Positions 26,773 through 37,157 of a DNA stretch of 64,000 bases are shown here, in pieces. Position numbers and translations under genes: made by a program. The notes below the pieces were generated by a model that saw only the letters and a program-made list of their open reading frames with translations, did not search any database and was not told where the DNA came from. Where the stretch lies: assembly GCA_002728135.1 (NCBI GenBank), contig PBVE01000020.1, positions 51,232-115,231 on the forward strand. Reading direction: 5' to 3'. Numbering within the stretch: the first letter of the stretch is position 1; each line of letters opens with the position of its first letter. Source of the DNA: Rhodospirillaceae bacterium (GTDB lineage Bacteria > Pseudomonadota > Alphaproteobacteria > UBA828).

Positions 26773-28041
26773 TCATAATGAGGTGTAATTAGATTCTAGC
26801 CATTTTGCAGTAATCACAAGTTCAGAATCAAATCTTGGAAGTCCAATTATTTGTAGTCCTACAGGAAGTTTATTTTCACTTTTTACGATTGGCCAATTAA
26901 TGACTGGTAATCCAAATGTTGATGCAGGTATCATTGGAACACGACTCCCTGTATATTTTAATCCTTTTGGGGCATCTCCAAGAGTACCAGGAGTAATAAT
27001 TCCATCGTATCCCTCAAATAATTCTATAATTTTCTTATTCATTAATTTTATCTCGGCAGTTGCAAATTTGTAGTCATCTTCACTAATAGCCAAGCCCAAT
27101 GCTATCCTATCCATGAGAAAATCAGACGCCTCAAATGATTTATTCTTAAAAAATTTTTTCAGGTTTCGTGAAGATTCAAAAAATACAATTGTGTTATGGA
27201 TTTTCTCGAGGTTTTCATAAGATTCATCCAAGAAAATCTCATCTGTACAAAAATTATTTCTAATTTTTTCAAATGAAGCACGAGTGACTTTATCTAATGC
27301 ATGCCAAAAATATGGCTTAAGAAATATTAATCTTGGGGCAGATCTTTTAGCATGTAAATTAGAAAGAATATTTGTTTGCTCGATTCCCCTTGATGCTGGA
27401 TCTTTACTGTCACAGCCGGATGTAGAATCGATTGCTCTGGCAATAAATTCTACATTACTAGCAAAAAAACCAGGATGATCAAAACTTTTAGAAAGTTCGA
27501 GCATGCCAGTTCTTGGAATGCAACCATATGACGGTTTTATCGCCCAAACACCACAGTAGCCTGCTGGTCTTATTATAGATCCTGAAGTTTGACTACCAAC
27601 TGCGAGAGGTACTTGTCTTGCTGAGACTGCAGCAGCTGATCCACTAGAAGACCCTCCTGGAGTACGGCTTAAATCGTGTGGGTTACGAGTTTTACCACTA
27701 GCTCCAAAGGCACATTCAGTTGTTACGGTTTTACCCACAATTATTGCACCAGCAGATTTAAGCCTAGAAACAATAATAGAATCTATATTCTGAGTGCTTT
27801 GTGGAATTAATTTAATTCCATACCTAGTTGGCATGTCTGAAGTTAGAAATATATCCTTAACACCTACAGGTACATTTAAAAGCAATTTATTTTCATTTAT
27901 TTTTTTAGGAACTTTAATACAAATATCTTTAGGATCTATTCGAGTTTCAAAAGCACCAATAGGGTCTTGAAATTTTAATAATTCGTCAATATTTTTTGAG
28001 GAATATGAATAATCATCATAAGTAATCAAAGGTATTGCCAA
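26773..28041 (-). CDS. Amidase of the amidase-signature family
   Basis: This 422-residue hydrolase has the Ser-cisSer-Lys triad. The lysine is K62 in VPVGVKDIF, the cis-serine is in GGSSSGSAAA near residue 131, and the nucleophile S155 is in QTSGSIIRP. Family members cut amide bonds in many small substrates, and the substrate here is unknown. It is not part of a gatCAB operon and is shorter than GatA, so glutamyl-tRNA amidotransferase is less likely. Translation starts at TTG (28039-28041); an in-frame TGA lies two codons upstream, and the near ATG is out of frame. Confidence 0.85.
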   Translation of the reverse strand: MAIPLITYDDYSYSSKNIDELLKFQDPIGAFETRIDPKDICIKVPKKINENKLLLNVPVGVKDIFLTSDMPTRYGIKLIPQSTQNIDSIIVSRLKSAGAIIVGKTVTTECAFGASGKTRNPHDLSRTPGGSSSGSAAAVSARQVPLAVGSQTSGSIIRPAGYCGVWAIKPSYGCIPRTGMLELSKSFDHPGFFASNVEFIARAIDSTSGCDSKDPASRGIEQTNILSNLHAKRSAPRLIFLKPYFWHALDKVTRASFEKIRNNFCTDEIFLDESYENLEKIHNTIVFFESSRNLKKFFKNKSFEASDFLMDRIALGLAISEDDYKFATAEIKLMNKKIIELFEGYDGIITPGTLGDAPKGLKYTGSRVPMIPASTFGLPVINWPIVKSENKLPVGLQIIGLPRFDSELVITAKWLESNYTSL

Positions 28042-28155
28042 CTTTCATATCGATGTTATTTAAAAAATTTAAACTAAAAAAAAACTTTTAGTTTAAACAC
28101 CTGTATACTGCATTTATAAAAACTTTTAATTACAACATTATATAAAAATTAGAAT

Positions 28156-29604
28156 ATGCAGCCAATATTTTCAATCGATGAAATGATTAGAACAGACACT
28201 AATGCTATTGCATCAGGCATATCTGGTGAAACTCTTATGGAGAATGCTGGAAGGGCGGTTGTAGAAGAAATAACCAGACGTTGGCAAAATAAAAAAACAG
28301 TTATTTTATGTGGGCCAGGAAATAATGGTGGTGATGGATATGTAATTGCTCGACTGCTGAGTGATTTAAATTGGCCTATAAAAATTTTATCTACAATTGA
28401 CCCATCTAAATTAATTGGCGATGCAAAAAAGGCTGCATCAAAATGGAATGGTGAGGTTGATTTAATATATGATATAAAAAAATATCCAAAATCTGAACTA
28501 TTAATTGATTGTCTGTATGGAACGGGTTTGTCTAGGACAATTGAAACAAAGATAAAAAAATTAATAAAACATTACAATTCTAGTAAATCAAAAATTATTT
28601 CAGTAGATATACCAAGTGGCATTCATGGTGACACAGGTCAGGTTTTAGGTGCTGCAATATGTGCTGATTTAACAGTTACATTTTGTGTCCCCAAAAGAGG
28701 ACACTTTTTACTTCCGGGCAAAACATTATGTGGAACAATTATAATAACTGATATTGGTATACCAAAAAATATTATCAATGATATAGATACAAATGTTAGA
28801 CTCAACTTGCCTAAAAACTGGAAGGCACATTTACCAAAACCCAAACCAGAAACCCATAAATATAGTAGGGGACATACATTTGTTTTAGGTGGTAGTGTAT
28901 ATTCTACAGGAGCATCTAGACTTGGTGCTGAGGCTGCTTTGCGAATTGGTTCAGGAGCTGTTACTATTTTGGCTGACAGTAAATCGCTAGATATATACGC
29001 TTATCACACGACTTCAATAATGCTAAAAAAAGTAAGTCAACTTGAGTCTATTCTTTCATATAAAAAACACCCGAAATCAATCTTAATTGGCCCAGGCTGC
29101 GGTGTAGACTATCACACAGAAGAATACTTGAAGAAAATTTTAAAATCTAAAACACCGTGTGTAATTGATGCAGATGCTCTCACACTTATAGCTAATAAAC
29201 CAAATTCTTTTATACCTCAATTGCATCCTAATTGCGTGTTAACTCCCCACGAGGGAGAATTTAAAAGGCTATTCGATCTATCTTCTGATAAAATTACCTC
29301 AACACAAATAAGCTCTAAAATGACTGGTTCTGTGATTGTGTTTAAGGGTGCTGATACAGTTATATGCTCACCCTCAGGTAGAGTTTGTATAGATAATAAC
29401 TCAACACCTTGGCTTTCAACTGCTGGATCTGGAGATGTCTTAGCAGGATTAATTTCAGGATTATTATCACAGGGCATGGATCCATTTGATGCAGCCTGTG
29501 CAGGTGTATGGATACATGGGGAATTAGGAACAAGATTAGGCCCCGGGTTAATCTCTGAAAATATATGCACAGGACTCCCAAAACTTCTTAGCGACCTTAT
29601 TTAA
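28156..29604 (+). CDS. nnrDE: Bifunctional NAD(P)H-hydrate epimerase / ADP-dependent NAD(P)H-hydrate dehydratase
   Basis: This 482-residue repair enzyme converts damaged NADHX and NADPHX back to NADH and NADPH. The N-terminal YjeF_N epimerase domain (to about residue 215) has ENAGRAV and GPGNNGGDGYV. The C-terminal ribokinase-like dehydratase has GHTFVLGGS, VIDADAL, LTPHEGEF, VFKGADTVI and the catalytic STAGSGDVLAG. The fusion is the normal bacterial form. Confidence 0.94.
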   Translation: MQPIFSIDEMIRTDTNAIASGISGETLMENAGRAVVEEITRRWQNKKTVILCGPGNNGGDGYVIARLLSDLNWPIKILSTIDPSKLIGDAKKAASKWNGEVDLIYDIKKYPKSELLIDCLYGTGLSRTIETKIKKLIKHYNSSKSKIISVDIPSGIHGDTGQVLGAAICADLTVTFCVPKRGHFLLPGKTLCGTIIITDIGIPKNIINDIDTNVRLNLPKNWKAHLPKPKPETHKYSRGHTFVLGGSVYSTGASRLGAEAALRIGSGAVTILADSKSLDIYAYHTTSIMLKKVSQLESILSYKKHPKSILIGPGCGVDYHTEEYLKKILKSKTPCVIDADALTLIANKPNSFIPQLHPNCVLTPHEGEFKRLFDLSSDKITSTQISSKMTGSVIVFKGADTVICSPSGRVCIDNNSTPWLSTAGSGDVLAGLISGLLSQGMDPFDAACAGVWIHGELGTRLGPGLISENICTGLPKLLSDLI

Positions 29605-29821
29605 TTAGATTAAAATGACTTATTACATTTAGCTAATCTTGATAGTTATCATTTTTAATAAAAATATTGATGTAAATATATTTTTTCTAATATAAATCCC
29701 GTTATAGTAGGACTTATAATATTTTAAATTTAATATAGAGCACATATCAAAAACCTATGCTATATGCGTGCATGATTAGAATGATTGAACTGAAATTGCT
29801 AAATAGATTATTAAACGATGA

Positions 29822-29906
29822 GCGGGCGTGGCGAAATTGGTAGACGCGCGTGGTTTAGGTCCACGTGGTGAAAACTGTGGGGGTTCGAGTCCCTCCGCCC
29901 GCACCA
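29822..29906 (+). tRNA. tRNA-Leu (anticodon TAG)
   Basis: This 85-nt class II tRNA has acceptor GCGGGCG/CGCCCGC, anticodon loop GGTTTAGGT with anticodon TAG, a variable arm TGGTGAAAACTGTGG, T-loop GTTCGAGTC, discriminator A and an encoded CCA. The 217 bases between the NAD(P)HX repair gene and this tRNA are AT-rich and contain no gene that I can see. Confidence 0.96.
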
Positions 29907-29966
29907 ACTTAATATTTAATAAGGGTATATTTGCCCAACAACTAAGAACTTGGAGAAAATGAATCC

Positions 29967-31514
29967 ATGCAATTAAATGAAACTAAGTCTGACGGCTTAA
30001 AAAGAGAATATAAAATAGTTGTTGAAAGTGCGGAATTTGACTCTGCAGTTGATAATCGCCTTAAAGAAATTGCAAAAACTGCAAATATAAAAGGGTTTCG
30101 CCCCGGCAAAGTGCCTATGAGTATAATTAAGCAGAAGTATAAACAGGGTATTCTAGGAGAAATTCTTCAACAAACCGTTCAAGATTCCACGCGTCAGGCT
30201 CTAGAAGAAAAATCCATTCGTCCAGCCATGGAACCAAAAATTGAAATTACAAAATTTGACGAAGGCCAAGATCTTGAATTCACTGTAGCAATTGAAGTTA
30301 TGCCTGATTTTGAGATAAGTGATTTAAGTTCCTTACATTTAGAAAAACTTAAGACTGATGTTTCAGAAGACTCTATAGAAGACGCTTTAAAAAGAATATT
30401 AGAAGCTGAAAAAAGATTTGCAAAAACTACAGAAGAAAGAGCTGCCAAAAATGGTGATGCACTATTAATAGATTTTTCTGGACAAATTGACGGTAAAACA
30501 ACTGAAGGCTTAAGTGCTAAAGACTATGAATTAGAACTCGGAAGTGGTTCATTTATTCCGGGCTTTGAAGATCAGCTAATTGGAAGTAAATCTAATCAGG
30601 ATCAGACTGTCTCTGTTAAATTTCCAGATTCATATGCTAATGAAGAGATGCAAGGGAAAGAAGCAATCTTTAATGTTTCCATTAAGGAAGTGCGTGAGAG
30701 AATTACATCTTCACTAGATGATGAAATGGCAAAACGACATGGTTTTGATGATTTAAAATCATTGAGAAATGGTGTTACAGAGAGATTAAAACAGGAATTT
30801 GAGCAAGCTAGCCAAGCACGTTTAAAAAGAACTCTTCTTGATAAACTGGCTGAACAGCATGACTTTAACGTACCTCCTAGTATGGTTGATCAAGAATTCC
30901 AACAAATTTGGAAACAAGTAACAGCTGATGTCGAGCGCGATGGGCGTAGTTTCAAAGAAGTCACTGGAGATGATGAAGATCAGGCTAAAGAGGAATACCA
31001 GCAAATTGCGACTAGAAGAGTTCGATTAGGCCTAGTTCTCTCAGAAATTGGTCAAAAGAATAATATTACAGTATCACAGCAGGATCTTGCACAGGCAGCA
31101 ATGGCTAATGCATCTCATATGATGAGCCCAGAACAAATTGCTGAATTTTACAAAGCTAACCCTCAAGCCTTAGAGCGATTCCAGGCTCCAGTATATGAAG
31201 ACAAAGTTGTAGCTTTTATCGTAGAGCTTGCTACTGTTTCAGAACGTAAAGTTAGCCGAGACGAACTATTCTCTGATCCTGACGATGCAAAAAATACAAC
31301 AAAATCTGAGAAAAATAAAAAGAGTAAAGTGAAGGATAAGGATGTAACCAAAAAAAGTAAAAAAAATGAATCCTCAGGTCGCAAAAAAAAATCAAGTAAA
31401 ATTTCAGATGGTAAAGTCACAGAGAAAGAAAAAAATAACCCTAAGAAGACAAAGGCAAAAAAAGCTACATCAACAAAATCGAAACCTAAAGTTAGCACTA
31501 ATCTAAAAAAATAA
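29967..31514 (+). CDS. tig: Trigger factor with lysine-rich C-terminal extension
   Basis: This ribosome-bound chaperone folds emerging chains. The ribosome-docking loop GFRPGKVP is at about residue 45. The FKBP-type prolyl isomerase domain follows ([15 protein letters not shown], then [17 protein letters not shown]), and then the helical chaperone arms. The family usually ends near residue 430-450. Here about 75 more residues are almost all Lys, Ser, Thr, Asn and Glu. It heads the tig-clpP-clpX-lon series. Confidence 0.95.
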   Translation: MQLNETKSDGLKREYKIVVESAEFDSAVDNRLKEIAKTANIKGFRPGKVPMSIIKQKYKQGILGEILQQTVQDSTRQALEEKSIRPAMEPKIEITKFDEGQDLEFTVAIEVMPDFEISDLSSLHLEKLKTDVSEDSIEDALKRILEAEKRFAKTTEERAAKNGDALLIDFSGQIDGKTTEGLSAKDYELELGSGSFIPGFEDQLIGSKSNQDQTVSVKFPDSYANEEMQGKEAIFNVSIKEVRERITSSLDDEMAKRHGFDDLKSLRNGVTERLKQEFEQASQARLKRTLLDKLAEQHDFNVPPSMVDQEFQQIWKQVTADVERDGRSFKEVTGDDEDQAKEEYQQIATRRVRLGLVLSEIGQKNNITVSQQDLAQAAMANASHMMSPEQIAEFYKANPQALERFQAPVYEDKVVAFIVELATVSERKVSRDELFSDPDDAKNTTKSEKNKKSKVKDKDVTKKSKKNESSGRKKKSSKISDGKVTEKEKNNPKKTKAKKATSTKSKPKVSTNLKK

Positions 31515-31540
31515 AGCGATCTGAATTTAGGAGATATTTC

Positions 31541-32188
31541 ATGGCCGACATTTTAAATACATATGCGAATACACTCGTGCCAATGGTTGTCGAACAAAAT
31601 AATAGGGGAGAGCGAGCCTATGATATATATTCTCGTTTACTGAAAGAACGTATAATTTTTCTTACAGGCCCTGTTGGAGATGAAATGGCATCACTGATTA
31701 CCGCTCAACTATTATTTCTAGAATCAGAAAATCCTAATAAGGAAATTTCTATGTATATCAATTCACCAGGAGGACTTGTAACAGCTGGCTTAGCTATATA
31801 CGACACAATGCAATATATAAAACCTGAAATATCAACACTTTGCGTTGGCCAAGCAGCGTCAATGGGTAGCCTTCTATTATGCTCAGGTAATAATGGTAAT
31901 CGTTATGCCCTTCCAAATTCTAGGATAATGTTGCACCAGCCATCCGGAGGTTTTCAAGGGCAAGCTACAGATATAGAGATACATGCAAAAGAAATTCTTT
32001 CATTAAGACAAAGGTTAAATGAAATATATGTTAAACACACCTCACAAGCCATTAAAACTATTGAAGAAAATCTAGAAAGAGATAAATTTCTTACACCAGG
32101 TGAAGCAAAAAAATTTGGCTTAATTGATGAAGTGGTTACCAGCAGAGAAACGGGACCAAATTCTTCTACAGATCAATCAGAAAACTAA
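31541..32188 (+). CDS. clpP: ATP-dependent Clp protease proteolytic subunit
   Basis: This 215-residue serine protease forms the double-ring chamber fed by ClpX. The nucleophile S107 is in GQAASMGS, the histidine H132 is in MLHQPSGG, and the aspartate is in ERDKFLTP. The N-terminal [23 protein letters not shown] region shows the normal family start. It follows tig after 26 bases. Confidence 0.97.
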   Translation: MADILNTYANTLVPMVVEQNNRGERAYDIYSRLLKERIIFLTGPVGDEMASLITAQLLFLESENPNKEISMYINSPGGLVTAGLAIYDTMQYIKPEISTLCVGQAASMGSLLLCSGNNGNRYALPNSRIMLHQPSGGFQGQATDIEIHAKEILSLRQRLNEIYVKHTSQAIKTIEENLERDKFLTPGEAKKFGLIDEVVTSRETGPNSSTDQSEN

Positions 32189-32294
32189 GATTAAGTAAAA
32201 TTTAATATATACTCAGAGTATTTGAAAAATATCAAAATTATTTTTAATCAGGTTAGAATTTTAATTATTAGGGCTGGACAATACTGTTTAAGAC

Positions 32295-32311
32295 AGCCAA
32301 CCTGTTTGGCT
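32295..32311 (+). terminator. Weak hairpin terminator candidate between clpP and clpX
   Basis: AGCCAA and TTGGCT form a six-base stem with a CCTGT loop, followed by TTTAAATCGATTCG and then TTTTT. It lies in the 231-base clpP-clpX gap. It could reduce read-through, with clpX having its own promoter downstream. Confidence 0.4.
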
Positions 32312-32425
32312 TTAAATCGATTCGTTTTTGTTAATGTGCTTGAGTAATTGTCACAAAGACATATTTGGAACATAAATGAAGCTTATGCTCTAAACTGAAT
32401 TTAACCACTTTATAGTGGGGTGAAT

Positions 32426-33697
32426 ATGAATAAAAGTAATAATGGGAATGGTGACTCAAAGAATACACTCTACTGTTCTTTTTGTGGGAAAAGTCAGCAC
32501 GAAGTTAGAAAACTTATAGCTGGACCAACAGTATTTATCTGTGATGAATGTGTTGAGTTGTGTATGGATATTATCCGTGAAGAACACAAATCAGCTAAAG
32601 TTAAAAGCAGAGATGGAGTTCCCACACCAATAGAAATAAATGAAGTTTTAGATGATTATGTTATTGGGCAGAAACACGCAAAACGTGTCTTGTCTGTTGC
32701 TGTTCATAATCACTATAAACGTCTGGCTCATGGAGCAAAAAATGTGGATGTTGAATTAGCAAAATCTAATATAATGCTGATTGGACCAACAGGTTGTGGT
32801 AAAACTCTTTTAGCCCAAACCTTAGCAAGAATTCTAGATGTTCCCTTCACAATGGCAGATGCAACTACACTTACTGAAGCTGGCTATGTAGGTGAAGACG
32901 TAGAAAATATTATTTTGAAACTTTTACAAGCAGCTGATTATAACGTTGAAAGAGCCCAAAGAGGTATTGTTTACCTTGATGAAGTAGATAAAATTGCACG
33001 AAAATCAGACAACCCATCCATAACACGTGATGTATCTGGAGAAGGAGTTCAGCAGGCTCTCTTAAAAATAATGGAAGGCACTGTCGCATCTGTTCCGCCC
33101 CAAGGAGGACGTAAACACCCACAGCAAGAATTTTTACAAGTAGACACGACAAATATCTTATTTATATGCGGGGGGGCCTTTTCAGGTCTTGAAAAAATTA
33201 TTTCAGAACGTGGTCAAGGTACGTCCATAGGGTTTGGTGCAAACGTCCGTAGTCCAGATGATCGTAAAACTGGGGAACTACTTAGTGAGGTTGAACCAGA
33301 AGATATGTTAAAATTTGGTTTAATTCCTGAATTTATTGGTAGGGTACCTGTGTTGGCTACCTTAAATGACCTTGATGAAAAAGCTCTGATTGAGATCTTG
33401 ACAGCACCTAAAAATGCTCTAGTAAAACAATACCAAAAGCTTTTTGATATGGAATCAGTTCAATTAACTTTCACTGACGATGCATTGTCAGCTATTGCTC
33501 AGAAAGCTATAGCAAGAAAAACTGGAGCCAGGGGTCTACGTTCAATACTTGAGAGTATACTGCTTGACCCAATGTTTGACCTGCCAGCCTTTGAAAACGT
33601 TCAAGAGGTAGTTATAAACAAAGAAATTGTAGATTCAAAAGCAACACCATTATTAATATATGGTGAAAGTTTGGACGAAAATAGCTCTTCAGCATAG
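32426..33697 (+). CDS. clpX: ATP-dependent Clp protease ATP-binding subunit ClpX
   Basis: This AAA+ unfoldase selects proteins and feeds ClpP. The N-terminal zinc-binding domain has CSFCGK and CDECVELC. Walker A is [12 protein letters not shown], Walker B is [11 protein letters not shown], pore loop YVGEDVE is present, the IGF loop that docks ClpP appears as SIGFGA, and sensor 2 is GARGLRS. ATG 32426 has GGGG five bases upstream; the in-frame GTG at 32420 overlaps that site. The length is 423 residues from this start. Confidence 0.97.
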   Translation: MNKSNNGNGDSKNTLYCSFCGKSQHEVRKLIAGPTVFICDECVELCMDIIREEHKSAKVKSRDGVPTPIEINEVLDDYVIGQKHAKRVLSVAVHNHYKRLAHGAKNVDVELAKSNIMLIGPTGCGKTLLAQTLARILDVPFTMADATTLTEAGYVGEDVENIILKLLQAADYNVERAQRGIVYLDEVDKIARKSDNPSITRDVSGEGVQQALLKIMEGTVASVPPQGGRKHPQQEFLQVDTTNILFICGGAFSGLEKIISERGQGTSIGFGANVRSPDDRKTGELLSEVEPEDMLKFGLIPEFIGRVPVLATLNDLDEKALIEILTAPKNALVKQYQKLFDMESVQLTFTDDALSAIAQKAIARKTGARGLRSILESILLDPMFDLPAFENVQEVVINKEIVDSKATPLLIYGESLDENSSSA

Positions 33698-33745
33698 CTT
33701 AAACTACTTGATATCTAAAAAATATTTATTACCTGTTTGAATATC

Positions 33746-33764
33746 CGTATACTATTAATATACG
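33746..33764 (+). promoter_or_regulatory. Inverted repeat upstream of lon
   Basis: CGTATA and TATACG form a perfect six-base inverted repeat around a seven-base AT spacer, 55 bases before the lon start. It may be an operator or an RNA hairpin. Confidence 0.35.
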
Positions 33765-33818
33765 TTTCAGAAGGTTATGATATTTTAATTCAAAAGTTAT
33801 CAGAAGAGGACTTATAAA

Positions 33819-36221
33819 TTGGTATCTTTACAATCTTATCCTGTGTTACCTCTCAGAGATATTGTAGTATTCCCGCATATGATTGTACCTTTATTCGTGG
33901 GTAGGGAAAAGTCTGTTCGTGCACTAGAAGACGTAATGAAACATGACAAAAAAATTCTTCTTCTATCTCAGAAAGATGCGTCTAATGATGACCCAAATTT
34001 TGATGATATACAGAAAGTTGGAACAATAGGATCGGTCCTTCAATTATTAAAGCTTCCAGATGGAACGGTTAAAGTTTTAGTTGAGGGAGATGTCAGAGCA
34101 GAAGTTGTTGAATTCACAGAAAATGAAAATTTTTTTCAGGCTTTTGCACAGGAGATTATAGAACCAGACGAAGAAAATGATGAGCTAACAGCATTATCGA
34201 GGACAACAGCAGAACTATTTGAACAATATATAAAACTTAATAAAAAAATTCCTCCTGAAGTAATATCTACAGTTAATGAAATTGAAGATTCATCTAAGTT
34301 AGCTGACACAATAGCTTCTCACCTTGCAATTAAATTACATGAAAAGCAGAATCTTCTTGAAATTTCATCAACTTCTGAGCGTCTTGAAAAAATATGTAAT
34401 CTTATGGACTCAGAAATTGGAGTTTTACGGGTAGAGAAAAAAGTACGCGGAAGAGTTAAGCGCCAAATGGAAAAAACTCAACGGGAGTACTATCTCAACG
34501 AACAAATGAAAGCTATCCAAAAGGAGTTAGGTGAAGGTGACGATGGCAAAGATGAAAATGCAGATCTTGATGATAAAATAAAAGAAACAAAACTTTCTTC
34601 AGAAGCTAAAGAAAAGGCAGAATCTGAATTAAAGAAATTAAGAACTATGAGTCCTATGTCAGCCGAAGCAACAGTTGTCAGAAATTACCTTGATTGGCTT
34701 TTAGGAATTCCTTGGAAAAAACGTACAAGGCTCAAAAAAGATCTTCTACTAGCAGAGAATATTTTAAACGACGATCATTATGGACTTGAAAAAGTAAAAG
34801 AAAGAATTCTTGAATATTTAGCTGTTCAACAAAGGGTAAAAAAATTACGAGGTCCTATACTTTGTCTAGTAGGCCCTCCTGGGGTAGGAAAAACTTCATT
34901 AGGCAAATCTGTTGCTAGAGCTACTGGAAGAAACTTTGTTCGTTTTTCCTTGGGTGGTGTTAGAGATGAAGCTGAAATTAGAGGACACAGGAGAACTTAT
35001 ATAGGCTCTATGCCTGGTAAAATAATTCAATCAATGAAGAAGGCCAAATCTTCTAACCCATTATTCCTTTTAGATGAAGTTGATAAAATGGGCTCAGACT
35101 TTAGGGGAGATCCTTCCTCAGCATTACTGGAAGTTCTAGATCCCGAGCAAAATAGTTCATTTAATGATCATTATTTAGAGGTAGATTATGACCTCTCAGA
35201 CGTTATGTTTATAACGACTGCAAATACTTTAAGAATGCCATCACCTCTATTAGATAGGATGGAAATAATTAGAATACCTGGCTATACCGAAGACGAAAAA
35301 GTGGAGATCGCAAGAAGACACTTAATACCCAAACAAACAAAAGAACATGGCCTGAAAGATAAAGAATGGAGCATATCAGACGATGCTCTAATAGACATTT
35401 TACGTTATTATACGAGAGAAGCTGGAGTAAGAAATTTTGAACGTGAAATTGCAAGATTAGCAAGAAAGGCGACAAAAGAAATTATTCGTGGTGAAAAAAC
35501 CAACATCAAAGTAACAAAAAGAAATTTAAAATCTTATCTTGGTGTTACTAAATACAGATATGGTCAAGCAGAAGAAGAAAATCTTGTTGGTGTTACTACT
35601 GGTTTAGCTTGGACAGAAGTTGGTGGAGAATTATTATCAATTGAAGCAGTTACTGTGCCAGGAAAAGGGAGAGTAACAGCTACTGGCAAGCTTGGTGAAG
35701 TTATGAAAGAGTCTGTTCAGGCTGCTGAAAGCTACGTTAAGTCACGAGGTGCAACTTTTGGTATAAAGCCTCAAGACTTTAGCAGACGTGATATTCATGT
35801 CCATGTCCCAGAAGGGGCAACTCCAAAAGACGGTCCCTCTGCAGGTGTTGCAATGGCTACTTCAATAGTATCTGTTTTAACTGGAATTGAAATTAGTAGT
35901 ACTATAGCAATGACGGGCGAAATTTCTCTAAGGGGAAGAGTTTTGCCTATTGGTGGTTTAAAAGAAAAACTCTTGGCAGCTCTTAGAGGTGGAATAGAGA
36001 CTGTTTTGATTCCAAAAGATAATGAAAAAGACTTAGAAGATATTCCTGAAAATGTAAAAAAAGATCTATCTATAATATCTGTAAATACTCTAGATGAAGT
36101 ATTGAAAAATGCACTAGTAAAACCTTTGATTCCCACCGAATGGAGTGATGGTGATTTAGAAGAGGCTGGATCACTACCAGGTTCTAAGGAAAATGATAGA
36201 GATGGTGTCTTTAAACACTGA
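33819..36221 (+). CDS. lon: ATP-dependent Lon protease
   Basis: This 800-residue AAA+ serine protease removes misfolded and regulatory proteins. The LAN substrate domain begins PVLPLRDIVVFPHM. Walker A is GPPGVGKTSLGKS, Walker B is LFLLDEVDKMG, and the catalytic serine lies in KDGPSAGVAM with the lysine in GGLKEKLLAALRGG. The start is TTG (33819-33821) with a strong AGAGGA eight bases upstream. No ATG fits the conserved N-terminus. Confidence 0.97.
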   Translation: MVSLQSYPVLPLRDIVVFPHMIVPLFVGREKSVRALEDVMKHDKKILLLSQKDASNDDPNFDDIQKVGTIGSVLQLLKLPDGTVKVLVEGDVRAEVVEFTENENFFQAFAQEIIEPDEENDELTALSRTTAELFEQYIKLNKKIPPEVISTVNEIEDSSKLADTIASHLAIKLHEKQNLLEISSTSERLEKICNLMDSEIGVLRVEKKVRGRVKRQMEKTQREYYLNEQMKAIQKELGEGDDGKDENADLDDKIKETKLSSEAKEKAESELKKLRTMSPMSAEATVVRNYLDWLLGIPWKKRTRLKKDLLLAENILNDDHYGLEKVKERILEYLAVQQRVKKLRGPILCLVGPPGVGKTSLGKSVARATGRNFVRFSLGGVRDEAEIRGHRRTYIGSMPGKIIQSMKKAKSSNPLFLLDEVDKMGSDFRGDPSSALLEVLDPEQNSSFNDHYLEVDYDLSDVMFITTANTLRMPSPLLDRMEIIRIPGYTEDEKVEIARRHLIPKQTKEHGLKDKEWSISDDALIDILRYYTREAGVRNFEREIARLARKATKEIIRGEKTNIKVTKRNLKSYLGVTKYRYGQAEEENLVGVTTGLAWTEVGGELLSIEAVTVPGKGRVTATGKLGEVMKESVQAAESYVKSRGATFGIKPQDFSRRDIHVHVPEGATPKDGPSAGVAMATSIVSVLTGIEISSTIAMTGEISLRGRVLPIGGLKEKLLAALRGGIETVLIPKDNEKDLEDIPENVKKDLSIISVNTLDEVLKNALVKPLIPTEWSDGDLEEAGSLPGSKENDRDGVFKH

Positions 36222-36364
36222 TAGATTAACCCGAATCGATTAACTTTTTCTGAAATCTGAGCTTGTTTTCATACTAGTTTGTGATCATTTGCCTAGAAAT
36301 CACATATTTTCCGTGTTTTTTTTAAAAAATCTGAGGATTCTTTCTAGTTTTTATGTTTCGATCA

Positions 36365-36394
36365 TTGACGCTAAACTACCTCCACCCGTAAGAT
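36365..36394 (+). promoter_or_regulatory. Predicted hupB promoter
   Basis: TTGACG (36365-36370) is followed after 18 bases by TAAGAT (36389-36394), 87 bases before the hupB start. It lies after a T8 stretch (36316-36323) that may mark the end of the lon transcript. The call is from sequence only. Confidence 0.45.
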
Positions 36395-36398
36395 ACAA

Positions 36399-36429
36399 AT
36401 ACTCGAGCATTTGCCCTGAGTATATTTTT
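36399..36429 (+). other. Hairpin with T5 tail in the hupB leader
   Basis: ATACTC (36399-36404) and GAGTAT (36418-36423) form a six-base stem, followed by A and TTTTT. It lies directly downstream of the predicted promoter, about 50 bases before the GTG. It could be an attenuator. Confidence 0.35.
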
Positions 36430-36480
36430 AGGCTGTTTTATTATGGCCACCACCCACCACTCACTTATGGGGGCTTCAAC

Positions 36481-36753
36481 GTGAATAAAAATGATTTAAT
36501 TAAAGCAGTAGCAGACAGTGCTGATCTTACCAATGCCCAAGCAGGCAAGGCAGTAGATAGCGTAGTAGGTTCAATTACTGGTTCTTTGAAAAAAGGACAG
36601 GAAGTAAGACTTGTTGGATTTGGTACATTTAGTGTTGCAAAACGTAAAGCCTCAAAAGGACGCAATCCGCGTACTGGAGAGGAAATCAAAATTCCTGCTT
36701 CAAAACAACCAAAATTTAAAGCAGGAAAAGCTCTTAAAGAGGCTGTTAATTAG
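36481..36753 (+). CDS. hupB: DNA-binding protein HU
   Basis: This 90-residue histone-like protein bends and compacts DNA. NKNDLIKAVADSADLTNAQAGKAVD is the dimer helix pair, the GFGTFSVAKRKASKGRNPRTGEEIKIPA arm has the proline that enters the minor groove, and it ends KAGKALKEAVN. I set the start at GTG 36481, with GGGGG eight bases upstream. The longer open frame from 36289 adds 64 residues unlike any HU and covers the promoter. Confidence 0.96.
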   Translation: MNKNDLIKAVADSADLTNAQAGKAVDSVVGSITGSLKKGQEVRLVGFGTFSVAKRKASKGRNPRTGEEIKIPASKQPKFKAGKALKEAVN

Positions 36754-36772
36754 TTCATAGACTTTAAAAGAG

Positions 36773-36804
36773 TGGCGTCAGCAATATACCAACTGCTGGC
36801 GCCA
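36773..36804 (+). terminator. hupB terminator hairpin
   Basis: TGGCGTCAGCA and TGCTGGCGCCA form an 11-base stem with one T-G wobble around a 10-base loop, twenty bases after the hupB stop. The tail ATTCGAATTT is only partly T-rich. Confidence 0.6.
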
Positions 36805-36841
36805 TTCGAATTTAAGCTATTAATGATGTTAAAGAAATTAA

Positions 36842-36917
36842 GGGCGATTAGCTCAGCTGGCAGAGCGTCTCGTTTACACCGAGGATGTCGGCGGTTCGAA
36901 TCCGTCATCGCCCACCA
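36842..36917 (+). tRNA. tRNA-Val (anticodon TAC)
   Basis: This 76-nt tRNA has acceptor GGGCGAT/ATCGCCC, anticodon loop CGTTTACACC with anticodon TAC, T-loop GTTCGAATC, discriminator A and CCA encoded. Confidence 0.97.
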
Positions 36918-37031
36918 TTTTTAAATTAATTTCTCTATTTTTATATCTTTATGACCATTTATCTTGACCGATTATCGGGTCTGTTTTAAACCATACTGCC
37001 GATAATATTAAAACAGGGGCATAACACTATT

Positions 37032-37109
<78 letters not shown>

Positions 37110-37157
37110 TAGTATTATTATAATTATATTACTGTTAAGGGGGAAATAATCAATTAA

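Noticed and set aside
36289..36480. N-terminal extension of the HU frame (64 residues)
   Set aside because: The residues do not resemble HU. The stretch holds a promoter-like sequence and a hairpin, and GTG 36481 has a good ribosome site and gives exactly the normal 90-residue HU.
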